NCBI GenBank assembly: GCA_900769095.1
Contig: CAAGFH010000085.1
Span: 1-6,880, forward strand
Reading direction: 5' to 3'
Length of the DNA stretch: 6,880 nt
Source: Methanobacteriaceae archaeon
Lineage (GTDB): Archaea > Methanobacteriota > Methanobacteria > Methanobacteriales > Methanobacteriaceae
In this document: piece after piece, positions 1 to 6,026 of the stretch
Layout: the number at the start of each line of letters is the position of its first letter
How positions within the stretch are numbered: position 1 is the stretch's first letter
Notes under the pieces: model-generated
What the model saw: the letters and a program-made list of their open reading frames with translations, nothing else
The model's database searches: none
Told to the model about the DNA's origin: nothing
Program-made: the position numbers and the translations under genes

Positions 1-20
1 ACACGACGCTCTTCCGATCT
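1..20 (+). other. Illumina sequencing adapter remnant (not genomic)
   Basis: The first 20 bases match the 3' end of the Illumina TruSeq-type read 1 adapter, finishing in CTCTTCCGATCT, which directly precedes the insert in such libraries. Their base composition (GC-rich, ACGACGCTC) is unlike the AT-rich sequence that follows. The genomic sequence therefore starts at base 21, and this window begins at an untrimmed contig end. Identification rests on recognising the published adapter sequence. Confidence 0.97.
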
Positions 21-21
21 G

Positions 22-69
22 TTTGTTGATGATTCTTTAATGAAAAAAGAGTTTAAAACATTACTTTAA
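22..69 (+). CDS. Possible 3' end of a truncated gene convergent with lysS
   Basis: One plus-strand frame is open from the adapter junction to a TAA at 67-69 and would encode the last 15 residues of a protein (FVDDSLMKKEFKTLL). The mix of acidic, lysine and leucine residues is compatible with a protein tail, and the position fits a gene converging on lysS with 27 bp between the stops. Fifteen open codons in AT-rich DNA can easily occur by chance, and no family can be recognised. The 5' part is lost because the contig ends at the adapter. Confidence 0.3.
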   Translation, partial: FVDDSLMKKEFKTLL

Positions 70-73
70 AAAT

Positions 74-87
74 AAAAAAAGAAAAAA
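74..87 (-). terminator. U-rich terminator after lysS
   Basis: Reading the minus strand past the lysS stop gives a run of six T, one C and seven T within 25 bases of the stop codon. Oligo-U tracts without a strong hairpin are the usual archaeal termination signal. No G+C-rich stem accompanies it. Confidence 0.5.
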
Positions 88-96
88 TTTAAAAGA

Positions 97-1680
97 TTAA
101 GCTTCTTTTCTCAATCTTTTAATAACGAAATCTTTGTCTAAACTTAACAAGAATGAAGCAGCTCTAGGACCTTGTTTTTGACCGAGAACCATTTTGTAGA
201 TTGCTTGGAATCCTTTTTGTGGTTTTAATTCTTGTGCTTCTAAGATTTCATACATTGCATCGTGTAATTGAGTTGCATCATTAAATTCATTGTTTTCCAT
301 TAAATCAGCTAAATCAACTAAGAATTTGTCTTGTTCTTCAGTTAATGGTAATTTTGGAATATTTTTCTCTTGAACTTGGAATTTAACGAATTTTGGTGCG
401 TAAGTATCTAACCAGTAGATTACATTGTCAACTCTTTCACGGTATTGTGCTAATTCTGCTTCGGTTAAGTCACCAAATTCTTTGTCTTTAAAGCTTTTAG
501 TTAATTGGGAGTTTCTTTTTAAGATATCAAAGATTTTTTCTAAGTTGTCTCCTGCAATTTGGTAAGCGTTAACTAAGAATCTGAAAGGTGGTCTGAAAGG
601 TAATGGACTACCTTCGTGAATTTGAGTAATTTCATAAATTTCTTTGAATTTTTTACCTTCTTTTTCAGATGGTGCTTCTTCTTCACCATAGAATACTTTT
701 TCAACTGTATCAAATTGGTCAATGAAGTCTAAGAATGCCATTTTTGGTGAGAAGTCTTTTGCTTTCATTGGTTTGGATCTGAACAAGTAGTAATTAAGAC
801 TTTCTGCAGGTCCAATTTTTAACCATTCTTCAGGAGCGAAGAATACTCCGTGAGATTTACTCATTGCTTCACCGTCAAGAGTAATCCATTCGTATGGTAC
901 TGGATAAGGTGCAGGATAATCAAAGATTTTTTCTGAAATGATACTACTTACATCGTATGATCCACCACTTGCTGCGTGGTCTTTTCCGAATGGTTCACAG
1001 GTGGTTCCGAAGATTTTCCATCTTGCAGCCCATTCTACTCTCCAGGTAAGTTTACCGTTTCCGGATTTAATGTCCATTTCACCGTCGTGGCCACATTCAC
1101 ATCTGTATTTGATGGTATCTCCGTCAAAGTCGTAAGCATAAGTTGTGTTTACACGTCCACATTCGTCACAAATTGGGTTGTATGGTAACCAGTCATCTGC
1201 TAATGGTTCTCTTCTGTATTCGTTGAAAATCTCTTTGATTTCATCAACGTGTTCGAGAGAGGTTCTAATGTAGTCGTTGTAAACTCCAGTTTTGTACATT
1301 TCAAAACCGGATTTGGTTTCCATTTCAATTCCGTAATCGTCCATTACTGTGAGTAAAGGTTTTTCAAAGTGTTCTACAAAGTTGTCACAGCAGCCGTCAG
1401 GACATGGGATAACGGAGTATGGCATACCTAAGTATTTGTCGTAATCTTCAGGAAGTGGGTATGGAACTTTTCTTAATGGATCGTGGTCATCTGCAATCCA
1501 GATGGTTTTTGCTTGTTTTCCGAGTTCCCTTAATTTTTTTCCAATTGCATTAGCAATAAATATGTCGCATGAGTTTCCAATGTGAATTGAACCTGAAATG
1601 GAGGTTCCACTTGCAATAACATGTTCTTCTACATCTCTTTCTGCTAATTCAGTAGCTATGTTTTCAATCCAATGTGTCAT
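97..1680 (-). CDS. lysS: Class I lysyl-tRNA synthetase
   Basis: This cytoplasmic enzyme attaches lysine to tRNA-Lys using ATP. The 527-residue product has the class I Rossmann-fold signatures: HIGN at residues 33-36 and the KMSKS-type loop AMSKS at 272-276. It also has the PFGKDH block (about 230-235) and WRVEWAARW (213-221), both typical of the archaeal class I LysRS. The cysteine pairs CDEC (171-174) and CEC (194-196) look like a zinc-binding insertion. The C-terminal third, past about residue 310, is helical and fits the anticodon-binding cage. Class I LysRS is the form in most archaea and a few bacteria, unrelated to the class II enzyme of E. coli. The ATG start has a GGTGA ribosome site 6 bases upstream, and length is normal for the family. 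It is probably transcribed alone, since a terminator-like region separates it from thiC. Confidence 0.97.
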   Translation of the reverse strand: MTHWIENIATELAERDVEEHVIASGTSISGSIHIGNSCDIFIANAIGKKLRELGKQAKTIWIADDHDPLRKVPYPLPEDYDKYLGMPYSVIPCPDGCCDNFVEHFEKPLLTVMDDYGIEMETKSGFEMYKTGVYNDYIRTSLEHVDEIKEIFNEYRREPLADDWLPYNPICDECGRVNTTYAYDFDGDTIKYRCECGHDGEMDIKSGNGKLTWRVEWAARWKIFGTTCEPFGKDHAASGGSYDVSSIISEKIFDYPAPYPVPYEWITLDGEAMSKSHGVFFAPEEWLKIGPAESLNYYLFRSKPMKAKDFSPKMAFLDFIDQFDTVEKVFYGEEEAPSEKEGKKFKEIYEITQIHEGSPLPFRPPFRFLVNAYQIAGDNLEKIFDILKRNSQLTKSFKDKEFGDLTEAELAQYRERVDNVIYWLDTYAPKFVKFQVQEKNIPKLPLTEEQDKFLVDLADLMENNEFNDATQLHDAMYEILEAQELKPQKGFQAIYKMVLGQKQGPRAASFLLSLDKDFVIKRLRKEA

Positions 1681-1686
1681 TTATAT

Positions 1687-1691
1687 TCACC
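1687..1691 (-). promoter_or_regulatory. Ribosome binding site of lysS
   Basis: On the minus strand GGTGA lies 6 bases before the lysS ATG and complements the CACCUCC end of archaeal 16S rRNA. It supports the chosen start codon. Confidence 0.75.
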
Positions 1692-1749
1692 GTTTTAATA
1701 AAAAAATTATCATAAAATAAGTTATATTAAAATAATATTTGTTGTTATT

Positions 1750-1757
1750 TATATAAA
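1750..1757 (-). promoter_or_regulatory. Candidate TATA box of lysS
   Basis: The minus strand carries TTTATATA, a perfect match to the archaeal TATA consensus, 70 bases before the lysS ATG. The expected start of transcription about 22-25 bases further on would leave a leader of roughly 50 bases that keeps the ribosome site. The purine-rich BRE element upstream is weak, and the surrounding DNA is very AT-rich. Confidence 0.5.
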
Positions 1758-1819
1758 AAGATTAGTAAAACTAAGTGATTTGATGATTATTTTTTCAAAG
1801 TTTTTAAAAAATAGTTAGT

Positions 1820-1854
1820 ATATGATGTAAAACACGTGGTTTATTACATCATAT
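1820..1854. repeat. 11-bp inverted repeat around CACGTG, between thiC and lysS
   Basis: ATATGATGTAA (1820-1830) and its exact reverse complement TTACATCATAT (1844-1854) flank a 13-base spacer that itself contains the palindrome CACGTG (1833-1838). It lies about 140 bp upstream of lysS and 45 bp past the thiC stop. On the minus strand a T6 run follows about 10 bases after the hairpin. It could be an operator, a second thiC terminator or a processing site; the sequence alone does not decide. Confidence 0.6.
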
Positions 1855-1873
1855 TTTGGGAAATGAATATAAA

Positions 1874-1903
1874 AAATAAGAATAGATAGAAAATCTATCT
1901 ATT
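1874..1903 (-). terminator. Hairpin plus U-tract terminator of thiC
   Basis: A perfect 10-bp stem (1881-1890 with 1894-1903) closes a 3-base loop and includes the thiC TAG stop codon at 1899-1901. On the minus strand it is followed by CTTATTTTTTAT, giving a U-rich tail. The stem is almost all A-T, so it is weak by bacterial standards, but hairpin plus U-tract fits termination of thiC. Confidence 0.55.
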
Positions 1904-3197
1904 TGATTAGGTCAGAATCAGATTTGTCTAACCATTCGTTAACGATTTTTACTGCACAGAAGTTACCACACATGGTACAGGTGTCCTCTTCTTCAGGAGG
2001 TCTTTGGTCTCTTTTTGCACGTGCTGCATCAGGGAATAATGCGCATTCGTATTGTGCTTCCCAGTCGAGTCTTTTACGTGCTTCAGCCATAGCTAAATCT
2101 TGTGAACCGTCAATTTGTCCGGTTGCTAAGTCACCTGCGTAAGCTCCAATTTTAGTTGCAATAACTCCTTCTTTTACGTCTTCAGGGTTAGGAAGAGCGA
2201 GGTGTTCTGCAGGAGTTACGTAACAGATAAAGTCTGCACCTGCTTTTGCAGAGGATGCTGCTCCGATTGCAGATACAATGTGGTCGTAACCTGGTGCTAC
2301 GTCACATACAATAGGTCCAAGCATGTAGAAAGGAGCGTTGGAACACATTTTCTTTTGAATCATTACATTAGTTGGGATTTCGTTGATTGGAATGTGTCCA
2401 GGTCCTTCAATCATACATTGTACTCCAGCTTCACGAGATCTATCAATTAATTCTCCTAAAATGATCAATTCTTGGATTTGTGCCCTGTCGGTTGAATCAG
2501 CAATAGATCCTGCTCTCATACCGTTTGCAAGTGAAAGAACAACGTCGTGTTCTTTAGCAAGTTCTAAGACATAGTCAAAGTTTGAGTATAATGGGTTTTC
2601 TTGTTCGTTTTCAACAATCCATCCGGACATGAATGATCCTCCACGGGATACGAGTCCAGTTACACGGCCTTGTCTTTTGAGTCTGGTTAAGGTTTCGATG
2701 TTAATACTACTGTGGATTGCCATAAAGTCAATACCATCTTTTGCTTGTTTTTCAATAGCATTGAATAAGTCATCTTCAGTCATGTCAACTACAGAACCGT
2801 GTTCTCTGATACTTTCGATGGATGCTTGGTATACTGGTACAGAACCAACTGGTAATGGGGACATGTCGAGAACTCTTCTTCTGATTACATCTAAGTCTCC
2901 ACCAATACTTAATTCCATTAAACAGTCTGCACCGTGGTCAATAGCAATTTGTGCTTTTTTAACTTCTTCATCAAAGTCAACAATATCAGTTGAAGTTCCA
3001 ACGGTTGCGTTTACTTTGGTTCTAAGACCTGCACCGATACCGGAAGCTTCAATGTCTCTGTTTACGTTACTTGGTATTACAATAGTACCTTTAGCTACAG
3101 ATTTTAAAATAAAATCTTCTGAAACATTTTCTATTTTTGCAACATGTTTCATTTCTTCAGTTAATATTCCTTTTTTTGCATCACTAATTTGTGTCAT
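1899..3197 (-). CDS. thiC: Phosphomethylpyrimidine synthase (HMP-P synthase), ThiC
   Basis: ThiC is a radical SAM enzyme that rearranges aminoimidazole ribotide, a purine pathway intermediate, into hydroxymethylpyrimidine phosphate, the pyrimidine half of thiamine. The 432-residue product carries the family blocks in order: [10 protein letters not shown] (184-192), [11 protein letters not shown] (225-235), EGPGH (264-268), APFYMLGP (288-295), APGYDH (301-306) and CYVTPAEHL (325-333). H268 and H332 correspond by motif to the family's metal-binding histidines. The C-terminal cluster motif is C407-x2-C410-x3-C414, for the [4Fe-4S] cluster that binds SAM; many bacterial ThiC have x4 in the second gap. 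It is the short archaeal type without the N-terminal extension of plant and proteobacterial enzymes. The ATG has a GTGA ribosome site 4 bases upstream. No thiamine riboswitch was recognised upstream, so a protein repressor is more likely. Confidence 0.96.
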   Translation of the reverse strand: MTQISDAKKGILTEEMKHVAKIENVSEDFILKSVAKGTIVIPSNVNRDIEASGIGAGLRTKVNATVGTSTDIVDFDEEVKKAQIAIDHGADCLMELSIGGDLDVIRRRVLDMSPLPVGSVPVYQASIESIREHGSVVDMTEDDLFNAIEKQAKDGIDFMAIHSSINIETLTRLKRQGRVTGLVSRGGSFMSGWIVENEQENPLYSNFDYVLELAKEHDVVLSLANGMRAGSIADSTDRAQIQELIILGELIDRSREAGVQCMIEGPGHIPINEIPTNVMIQKKMCSNAPFYMLGPIVCDVAPGYDHIVSAIGAASSAKAGADFICYVTPAEHLALPNPEDVKEGVIATKIGAYAGDLATGQIDGSQDLAMAEARKRLDWEAQYECALFPDAARAKRDQRPPEEEDTCTMCGNFCAVKIVNEWLDKSDSDLIK

Positions 3198-3201
3198 GAT
3201 A

Positions 3202-3205
3202 TCAC
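3202..3205 (-). promoter_or_regulatory. Ribosome binding site of thiC
   Basis: GTGA on the minus strand, within GATGTGAT, lies 4 bases before the thiC ATG. It is a partial match to the GGTGA consensus. Confidence 0.5.
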
Positions 3206-3238
3206 ATCAAATAAGATTTAAAACAGTCAAATTTAATT

Positions 3239-3246
3239 TATTTAAA
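3239..3246 (-). promoter_or_regulatory. Candidate TATA box of thiC
   Basis: TTTAAATA on the minus strand lies about 42 bases before the thiC ATG, which would give a short leader of about 20 bases that keeps the GTGA site. A second TATA-like stretch (TTAAATATA, 3271-3279) is possible and would give a longer leader. The BRE is weak for both. The inverted repeat at 3251-3265 sits directly upstream of this box. Confidence 0.35.
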
Positions 3247-3250
3247 TTCC

Positions 3251-3265
3251 ATATCATTTTGATAT
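3251..3265. promoter_or_regulatory. Inverted repeat ATATCA-N3-TGATAT upstream of thiC
   Basis: ATATCA (3251-3256) and TGATAT (3260-3265) form a perfect dyad with a 3-base spacer, immediately upstream of the candidate thiC TATA box. Its place over the BRE/TBP-TFB region fits a repressor operator. Function is inferred only from symmetry and position; AT-rich DNA yields many short dyads by chance. Confidence 0.35.
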
Positions 3266-3323
3266 TTTTTTATATTTAATTATTGGTATTTAAATTAATT
3301 GGTTGGCTTTTAATTAAAATATT

Positions 3324-3339
3324 ATTGATATGTATCAAT
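3324..3339. promoter_or_regulatory. Palindrome ATTGATA-N2-TATCAAT in the thiC upstream region
   Basis: A perfect 7-bp inverted repeat with a 2-base spacer lies 127 bp upstream of thiC and past the kinase stop codon. The half-site TTGATA also occurs at 3259-3264 and 3392-3397, so it appears three times at intervals of 66 and 67 bp. It may be an operator, for example of a thiamine repressor of the archaeal ThiR type, but this is a guess from context. Confidence 0.4.
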
Positions 3340-3414
3340 TATTTTTGAAAAAGTAGTTGTTTTAGTTTTTTAAATAAGAAATAAAGTCATATTGATAAAA
3401 ATAAAGTATACTTG

Positions 3415-3421
3415 AAAAAAA
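3415..3421 (-). terminator. U7 terminator after the PfkB kinase
   Basis: The minus strand has CCTTTTTTT beginning about 9 bases after the kinase TAG stop. A run of seven U right after a stop codon is a good archaeal terminator and separates this gene from thiC. Confidence 0.55.
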
Positions 3422-3431
3422 GGAAAGGATT

Positions 3432-4346
3432 CTAGTAAAATCCATTCATTCTTTCAAATGCTTCATCAAATGTAGGCATGTTGGTTTGACAACCTTGATG
3501 TTCTACAATAAATGATGAAACGGTTGATGCGAATTTAGCAGATGATTCTAATGATTCGCCGTTTAAGAATCTGGATAAGAATCCTGCTCTATATGAATCT
3601 CCAGCACCAGTTGGATCGATAGCTTCTGTTTTAATAGCATCGATTTTAATTTTGTCTTCATCGGAGTAGATTTCACTACCATTAGCCCCACAGGTTTTAA
3701 CAATAATCTTTGGACCTAATTCTCTAAGACCATCTAAATCCACTTCAAGAGATTCTAAGATTCTTCCGATTTCATGATGGTTTCCGAAAAGAATTGTTGT
3801 ATTTTTAATTACATCTCTTAATTTTTTAATATCATACATTCCAAGGTCTTGACCTGGGTCAAATGAAATAAGTAAATCTTCATCTTTTGCTTCTTCAGAA
3901 CATTTCCAGTTGAAATCAGGATCTCCTGTAGCTAAATGTACTGCTTCAACATTTTTTATTGCGGAGGTAGGTACTTTACTTTGTGCAAACTCACGAGCTG
4001 CACCCCAGTAGAAGTAACTGATTTGGTCTGAATTATCATCGGTTAATACAAATGCAGTAGGAGTTGATTCGCCTGGAACAATAATAAGTGAGTCAGTATC
4101 AATATCTAAATTTTGCATATGTTCATAGTATTCTGTTTTTTTAAAATCTCCACCAACCGCTGAAACCAAAGATGTTTTTAATCCTAATTTAGCACCAACA
4201 CAAGCAACGTTAGCTGCTGCTCCTCCATTGAATGTTTTCATGTTGGTAATTGGAGCAGAAAAGTTTGCTTTTGGGAATTTTGGTACTTTAATGATATAAT
4301 CGTGAGCAGAGTGCCCAATAGCTAGTAAATCTCTATTTTTCGCCAT
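3432..4346 (-). CDS. PfkB/ribokinase-family sugar or nucleoside kinase
   Basis: This is a cytoplasmic ATP-dependent kinase of 304 residues, a normal family length. It has the N-terminal PfkB signature around GGAAANVACVGAKLG (41-55, with the substrate-binding GG pair), the Mg/phosphate motif N189-x2-E192, and the C-terminal signature DPTGAGD (244-250), where the final Asp, D250, is the expected catalytic base and GAG forms the anion hole. Methanogen members of this family include a characterised nucleoside kinase with broad specificity (M. jannaschii type), so nucleoside phosphorylation is more likely than fructose-6-phosphate or ribose. The substrate cannot be fixed from sequence. An AAGGCGAT ribosome site lies 3-5 bases upstream of the ATG, and a BRE/TATA pair is at 4449-4462. 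It follows the regulator gene by 133 bp on the same strand, with no clear terminator between, so readthrough from that gene is possible. Confidence 0.9.
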   Translation of the reverse strand: MAKNRDLLAIGHSAHDYIIKVPKFPKANFSAPITNMKTFNGGAAANVACVGAKLGLKTSLVSAVGGDFKKTEYYEHMQNLDIDTDSLIIVPGESTPTAFVLTDDNSDQISYFYWGAAREFAQSKVPTSAIKNVEAVHLATGDPDFNWKCSEEAKDEDLLISFDPGQDLGMYDIKKLRDVIKNTTILFGNHHEIGRILESLEVDLDGLRELGPKIIVKTCGANGSEIYSDEDKIKIDAIKTEAIDPTGAGDSYRAGFLSRFLNGESLESSAKFASTVSSFIVEHQGCQTNMPTFDEAFERMNGFY

Positions 4347-4418
4347 AATATCGCCTTAAATCTTCTATGTTAATATTGTTTCTTATCATTATTTAATGTT
4401 TTGAAACTTAAAATTCGG

Positions 4419-4426
4419 TCATATGA
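4419..4426. promoter_or_regulatory. 8-bp palindrome TCATATGA near the predicted kinase transcription start
   Basis: TCATATGA is a perfect palindrome at about the distance from the TATA box (4449-4456) where transcription should begin. A protein bound here would block initiation. An 8-bp palindrome in AT-rich sequence is often chance. Confidence 0.2.
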
Positions 4427-4448
4427 GTGTGATATAAAATATGTCATG

Positions 4449-4462
4449 TTATATAATTTTAC
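4449..4462 (-). promoter_or_regulatory. BRE plus TATA box of the PfkB kinase
   Basis: The minus strand reads GTAAAA followed directly by TTATATAA. GTAAAA fits the archaeal BRE consensus RNWAAW and is correctly placed next to the TATA box. The start of transcription would be near 4428, giving a leader of about 80 bases. This is the best-formed promoter in the window. Confidence 0.6.
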
Positions 4463-4491
4463 TTTTTCTAAGAGCATCTGAAAAGTATCAT

Positions 4492-5358
4492 CTACATCGG
4501 ACTGAAACCTTGCTTTTCGATGTCGTTTTGCCCTTCATTTGTTAGGTATCTGATAAACTCGTCAACATCGTCTTTATCTTCGTTTACCTTAACTAAACTT
4601 ATAACATGTTGGGTATCAAATTTTAAAAGTTCGTTTCCTTTAAAGTAACTTGCATTAAGGAATGTATGTAGATTTTTGGAATTTTTAACTAATTTATATG
4701 CTTCAAACTGGGAGTTTACAGTTTCGGTGATGTTTATGTTAATATCATAATGTTTTAAACTGTCCCATGCAAGCCTTTGAGCAGATCCAGAAACACTTAC
4801 AAAATCAAGATTTTCCAAATCTGAAATACTTTCAATATCTTTTGTTTCTGGACTTGAAATAAGAACAAGGTAATCATAAGCTATTGGATAAAAGTTAATA
4901 TCTCTTTCAAAAGCAATTAACGGGTCGTCAAGGGTTAATATATCCACAACTCCTCTTTTAGCAAGTTCAAATGCATCTTCGTCATTGCTGCTGTAGATAT
5001 TTGTTTTAAAAGGTAAATCAATACTGTCCAAAAGACCTGTGCTGATATGACCTCCAACAATGTTGATTGTAGATGTCTTTTCGATTTGGATTGCATATTT
5101 TTTGAACTCTTCTAATAAGTCTAATCCTTCACGGGTGAGATGTGTACCATTTCCCACTTTTTTGGTAAGTTTTATCCCTAATTTTTCTTCTGCTTTAAGT
5201 ATTCTTCTATTAAAAACAGTATGAGAAATATTTAACTGTTTAGCAGATTTTCTTTGAGATTTTGTTTTCGAAAGGGAGTCAAGACTTTCGAATAATCTAT
5301 ATCCGTAAACTTCACCATCTATCTCTAAACTTATCAATCCTTTACTTTCAAATTCCAT
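4492..5358 (-). CDS. ModE-like transcriptional regulator: winged HTH plus periplasmic-binding-protein-like domain
   Basis: Residues about 17-88 form a ModE/LysR-type winged helix-turn-helix. The helix pair spans about KSAKQLNISHTVFNRRILKA, and the wing contains the family pattern LGIKLTKK...GTHLTREGLDLL. Residues about 95-275 resemble the ligand-binding fold of molybdate/tungstate-binding proteins (INIVGGHI, then ...RGVVDILTLDDPLIAF... and YDYLVLISS). It is thus a probable one-component sensor in which the ligand domain controls DNA binding; the ligand may be an oxyanion but is not proven. There is no signal peptide or membrane segment. The start is the ATG at 5356-5358 (288 residues); a TTG just upstream adds one residue and is less likely. 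No ribosome site is visible, so the message may be leaderless. It is divergent from hxlB and close to fdhD, whose product serves a Mo/W enzyme. Confidence 0.8.
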   Translation of the reverse strand: MEFESKGLISLEIDGEVYGYRLFESLDSLSKTKSQRKSAKQLNISHTVFNRRILKAEEKLGIKLTKKVGNGTHLTREGLDLLEEFKKYAIQIEKTSTINIVGGHISTGLLDSIDLPFKTNIYSSNDEDAFELAKRGVVDILTLDDPLIAFERDINFYPIAYDYLVLISSPETKDIESISDLENLDFVSVSGSAQRLAWDSLKHYDININITETVNSQFEAYKLVKNSKNLHTFLNASYFKGNELLKFDTQHVISLVKVNEDKDDVDEFIRYLTNEGQNDIEKQGFSPM

Positions 5359-5360
5359 CA

Positions 5361-5369
5361 ATTATAAAT
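5361..5369 (+). promoter_or_regulatory. Candidate TATA box of hxlB in the divergent intergenic region
   Basis: ATTATAAAT lies about 50 bases before the hxlB ATG on the plus strand, so transcription would begin near 5390 with a leader of about 25 bases. The 57 bp between the two ATG codons must hold both divergent promoters, which must therefore overlap. For the regulator, the TATA-like stretch near 5382-5390 on the minus strand would place its start almost at the ATG. Composition is so AT-rich that exact boxes are uncertain. Confidence 0.35.
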
Positions 5370-5415
5370 AAAATTTTAATCATAATTAATAATATCGATT
5401 TTGGGATTAGATAAA

Positions 5416-6006
5416 ATGGAAATTATGAAAACTTCTATTAACGCGATATTAGATAATATTAAGAATGCTGAAGAATTTTTAGATGAGGAAACTATTGACA
5501 AATTTGAAGATATTATTATCGAATCTAAAAATATCTTTGTTACTGGTGCTGGAAGATCAGGACTTGCTGCTAAAGCTTTTGCAATGAGATTAATGCATTT
5601 AGGTTTAAGTGCTTATGTTGTAGGAGAAACTATTTCTCCAGCTATTTATGAAGATGACTGTATTATTGCAATTTCAGGTTCTGGTGAAACAAATACCATC
5701 GTTTCTGCAGCAAAAATTGCTAAAAATAGAGGTTCTAAAGTATTGGCTGTAACTTCATATCCTGAGTCTACTTTAGGAAAATTATCTGATGCTTATGTTT
5801 TTGTTAAAGGAAGAACAAAAAAAGAAGTTGATGACGAAAACTATATGAAACGTCAAATTCATGGAAACTATACTTCCTTAACACCTTTAGGAACTGCTTT
5901 TGAGTTGACCACTTTAGTCTTTTTAGATGCAATTGTTTCTGAATTAATGGAAAAAATGCAACAAACTGAAAGTGATCTTAAAGCAAGACATACTGTATTA
6001 GAGTAA
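5416..6006 (+). CDS. hxlB: 6-phospho-3-hexuloisomerase
   Basis: PHI interconverts 3-hexulose-6-phosphate and fructose-6-phosphate. With hexulose-phosphate synthase it runs the ribulose monophosphate pathway in reverse in many archaea, making ribulose-5-phosphate for nucleotides and releasing formaldehyde. The 196-residue product is a single SIS domain: FVTGAGRSG (41-49), MRLMHLG (57-63), VGET (69-72), the phosphosugar-binding serine loop SGSGET (87-92), PLGTAFE (157-163) and the characteristic C-terminal RHTVLE (191-196). VGET and MRLMHLG are close to other methanogen PHI proteins. The start is placed at the ATG at 5416; a TTG at 5401 and an ATG at 5425 are alternatives. The ribosome site is poor. 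No hexulose-phosphate synthase gene lies in the window, so the partner must be elsewhere. The gene ends one base before the convergent fdhD. Confidence 0.93.
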   Translation: MEIMKTSINAILDNIKNAEEFLDEETIDKFEDIIIESKNIFVTGAGRSGLAAKAFAMRLMHLGLSAYVVGETISPAIYEDDCIIAISGSGETNTIVSAAKIAKNRGSKVLAVTSYPESTLGKLSDAYVFVKGRTKKEVDDENYMKRQIHGNYTSLTPLGTAFELTTLVFLDAIVSELMEKMQQTESDLKARHTVLE

Positions 6007-6026
6007 TTTAGTCAAAAATTACTCTA
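5999..6026 (+). terminator. Shared hairpin over the convergent ends of hxlB and fdhD
   Basis: TAGAGTAATTT (5999-6009) pairs perfectly with AAATTACTCTA (6016-6026), giving an 11-bp stem with a 6-base loop. The stem contains the hxlB stop (6004-6006), and the fdhD stop (6008-6010) straddles the left arm and loop. On the plus strand the stem is followed by TTTT, so it fits an hxlB terminator. On the minus strand it is followed by AATACAG and lacks a U-tract, so fdhD termination is less clear. Confidence 0.65.

Noticed and set aside
938..1188. Two plus-strand frames of 65 and 70 codons opposite lysS
   Set aside because: They overlap each other and conserved lysS motifs (PFGKDH, zinc cysteines) on the other strand, so they are by-products of lysS codon use.
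97..1680. Horizontal transfer of lysS because it differs from the bacterial class II enzyme
   Set aside because: Class I LysRS is the normal form in most methanogens, and base use matches the neighbours.
1681..1898. T-box or other tRNA-sensing leader upstream of lysS
   Set aside because: No T-box core or long structured leader is visible, and T-boxes are a bacterial system.
1903..2574. Three plus-strand frames opposite thiC
   Set aside because: All lie inside the conserved catalytic core of thiC and show no domain or start signal of their own.
2629..3279. 216-codon open frame on the plus strand across the start of thiC
   Set aside because: It lies antisense to thiC, whose family motifs are intact. 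Its translation is serine/leucine/isoleucine-rich without any recognisable domain, as expected for the complement of a biased coding strand.
3198..3431. TPP riboswitch upstream of thiC
   Set aside because: I could not find the conserved riboswitch core (such as a CUGAGA element) in either direction; the gap is mostly A/T runs and short dyads.
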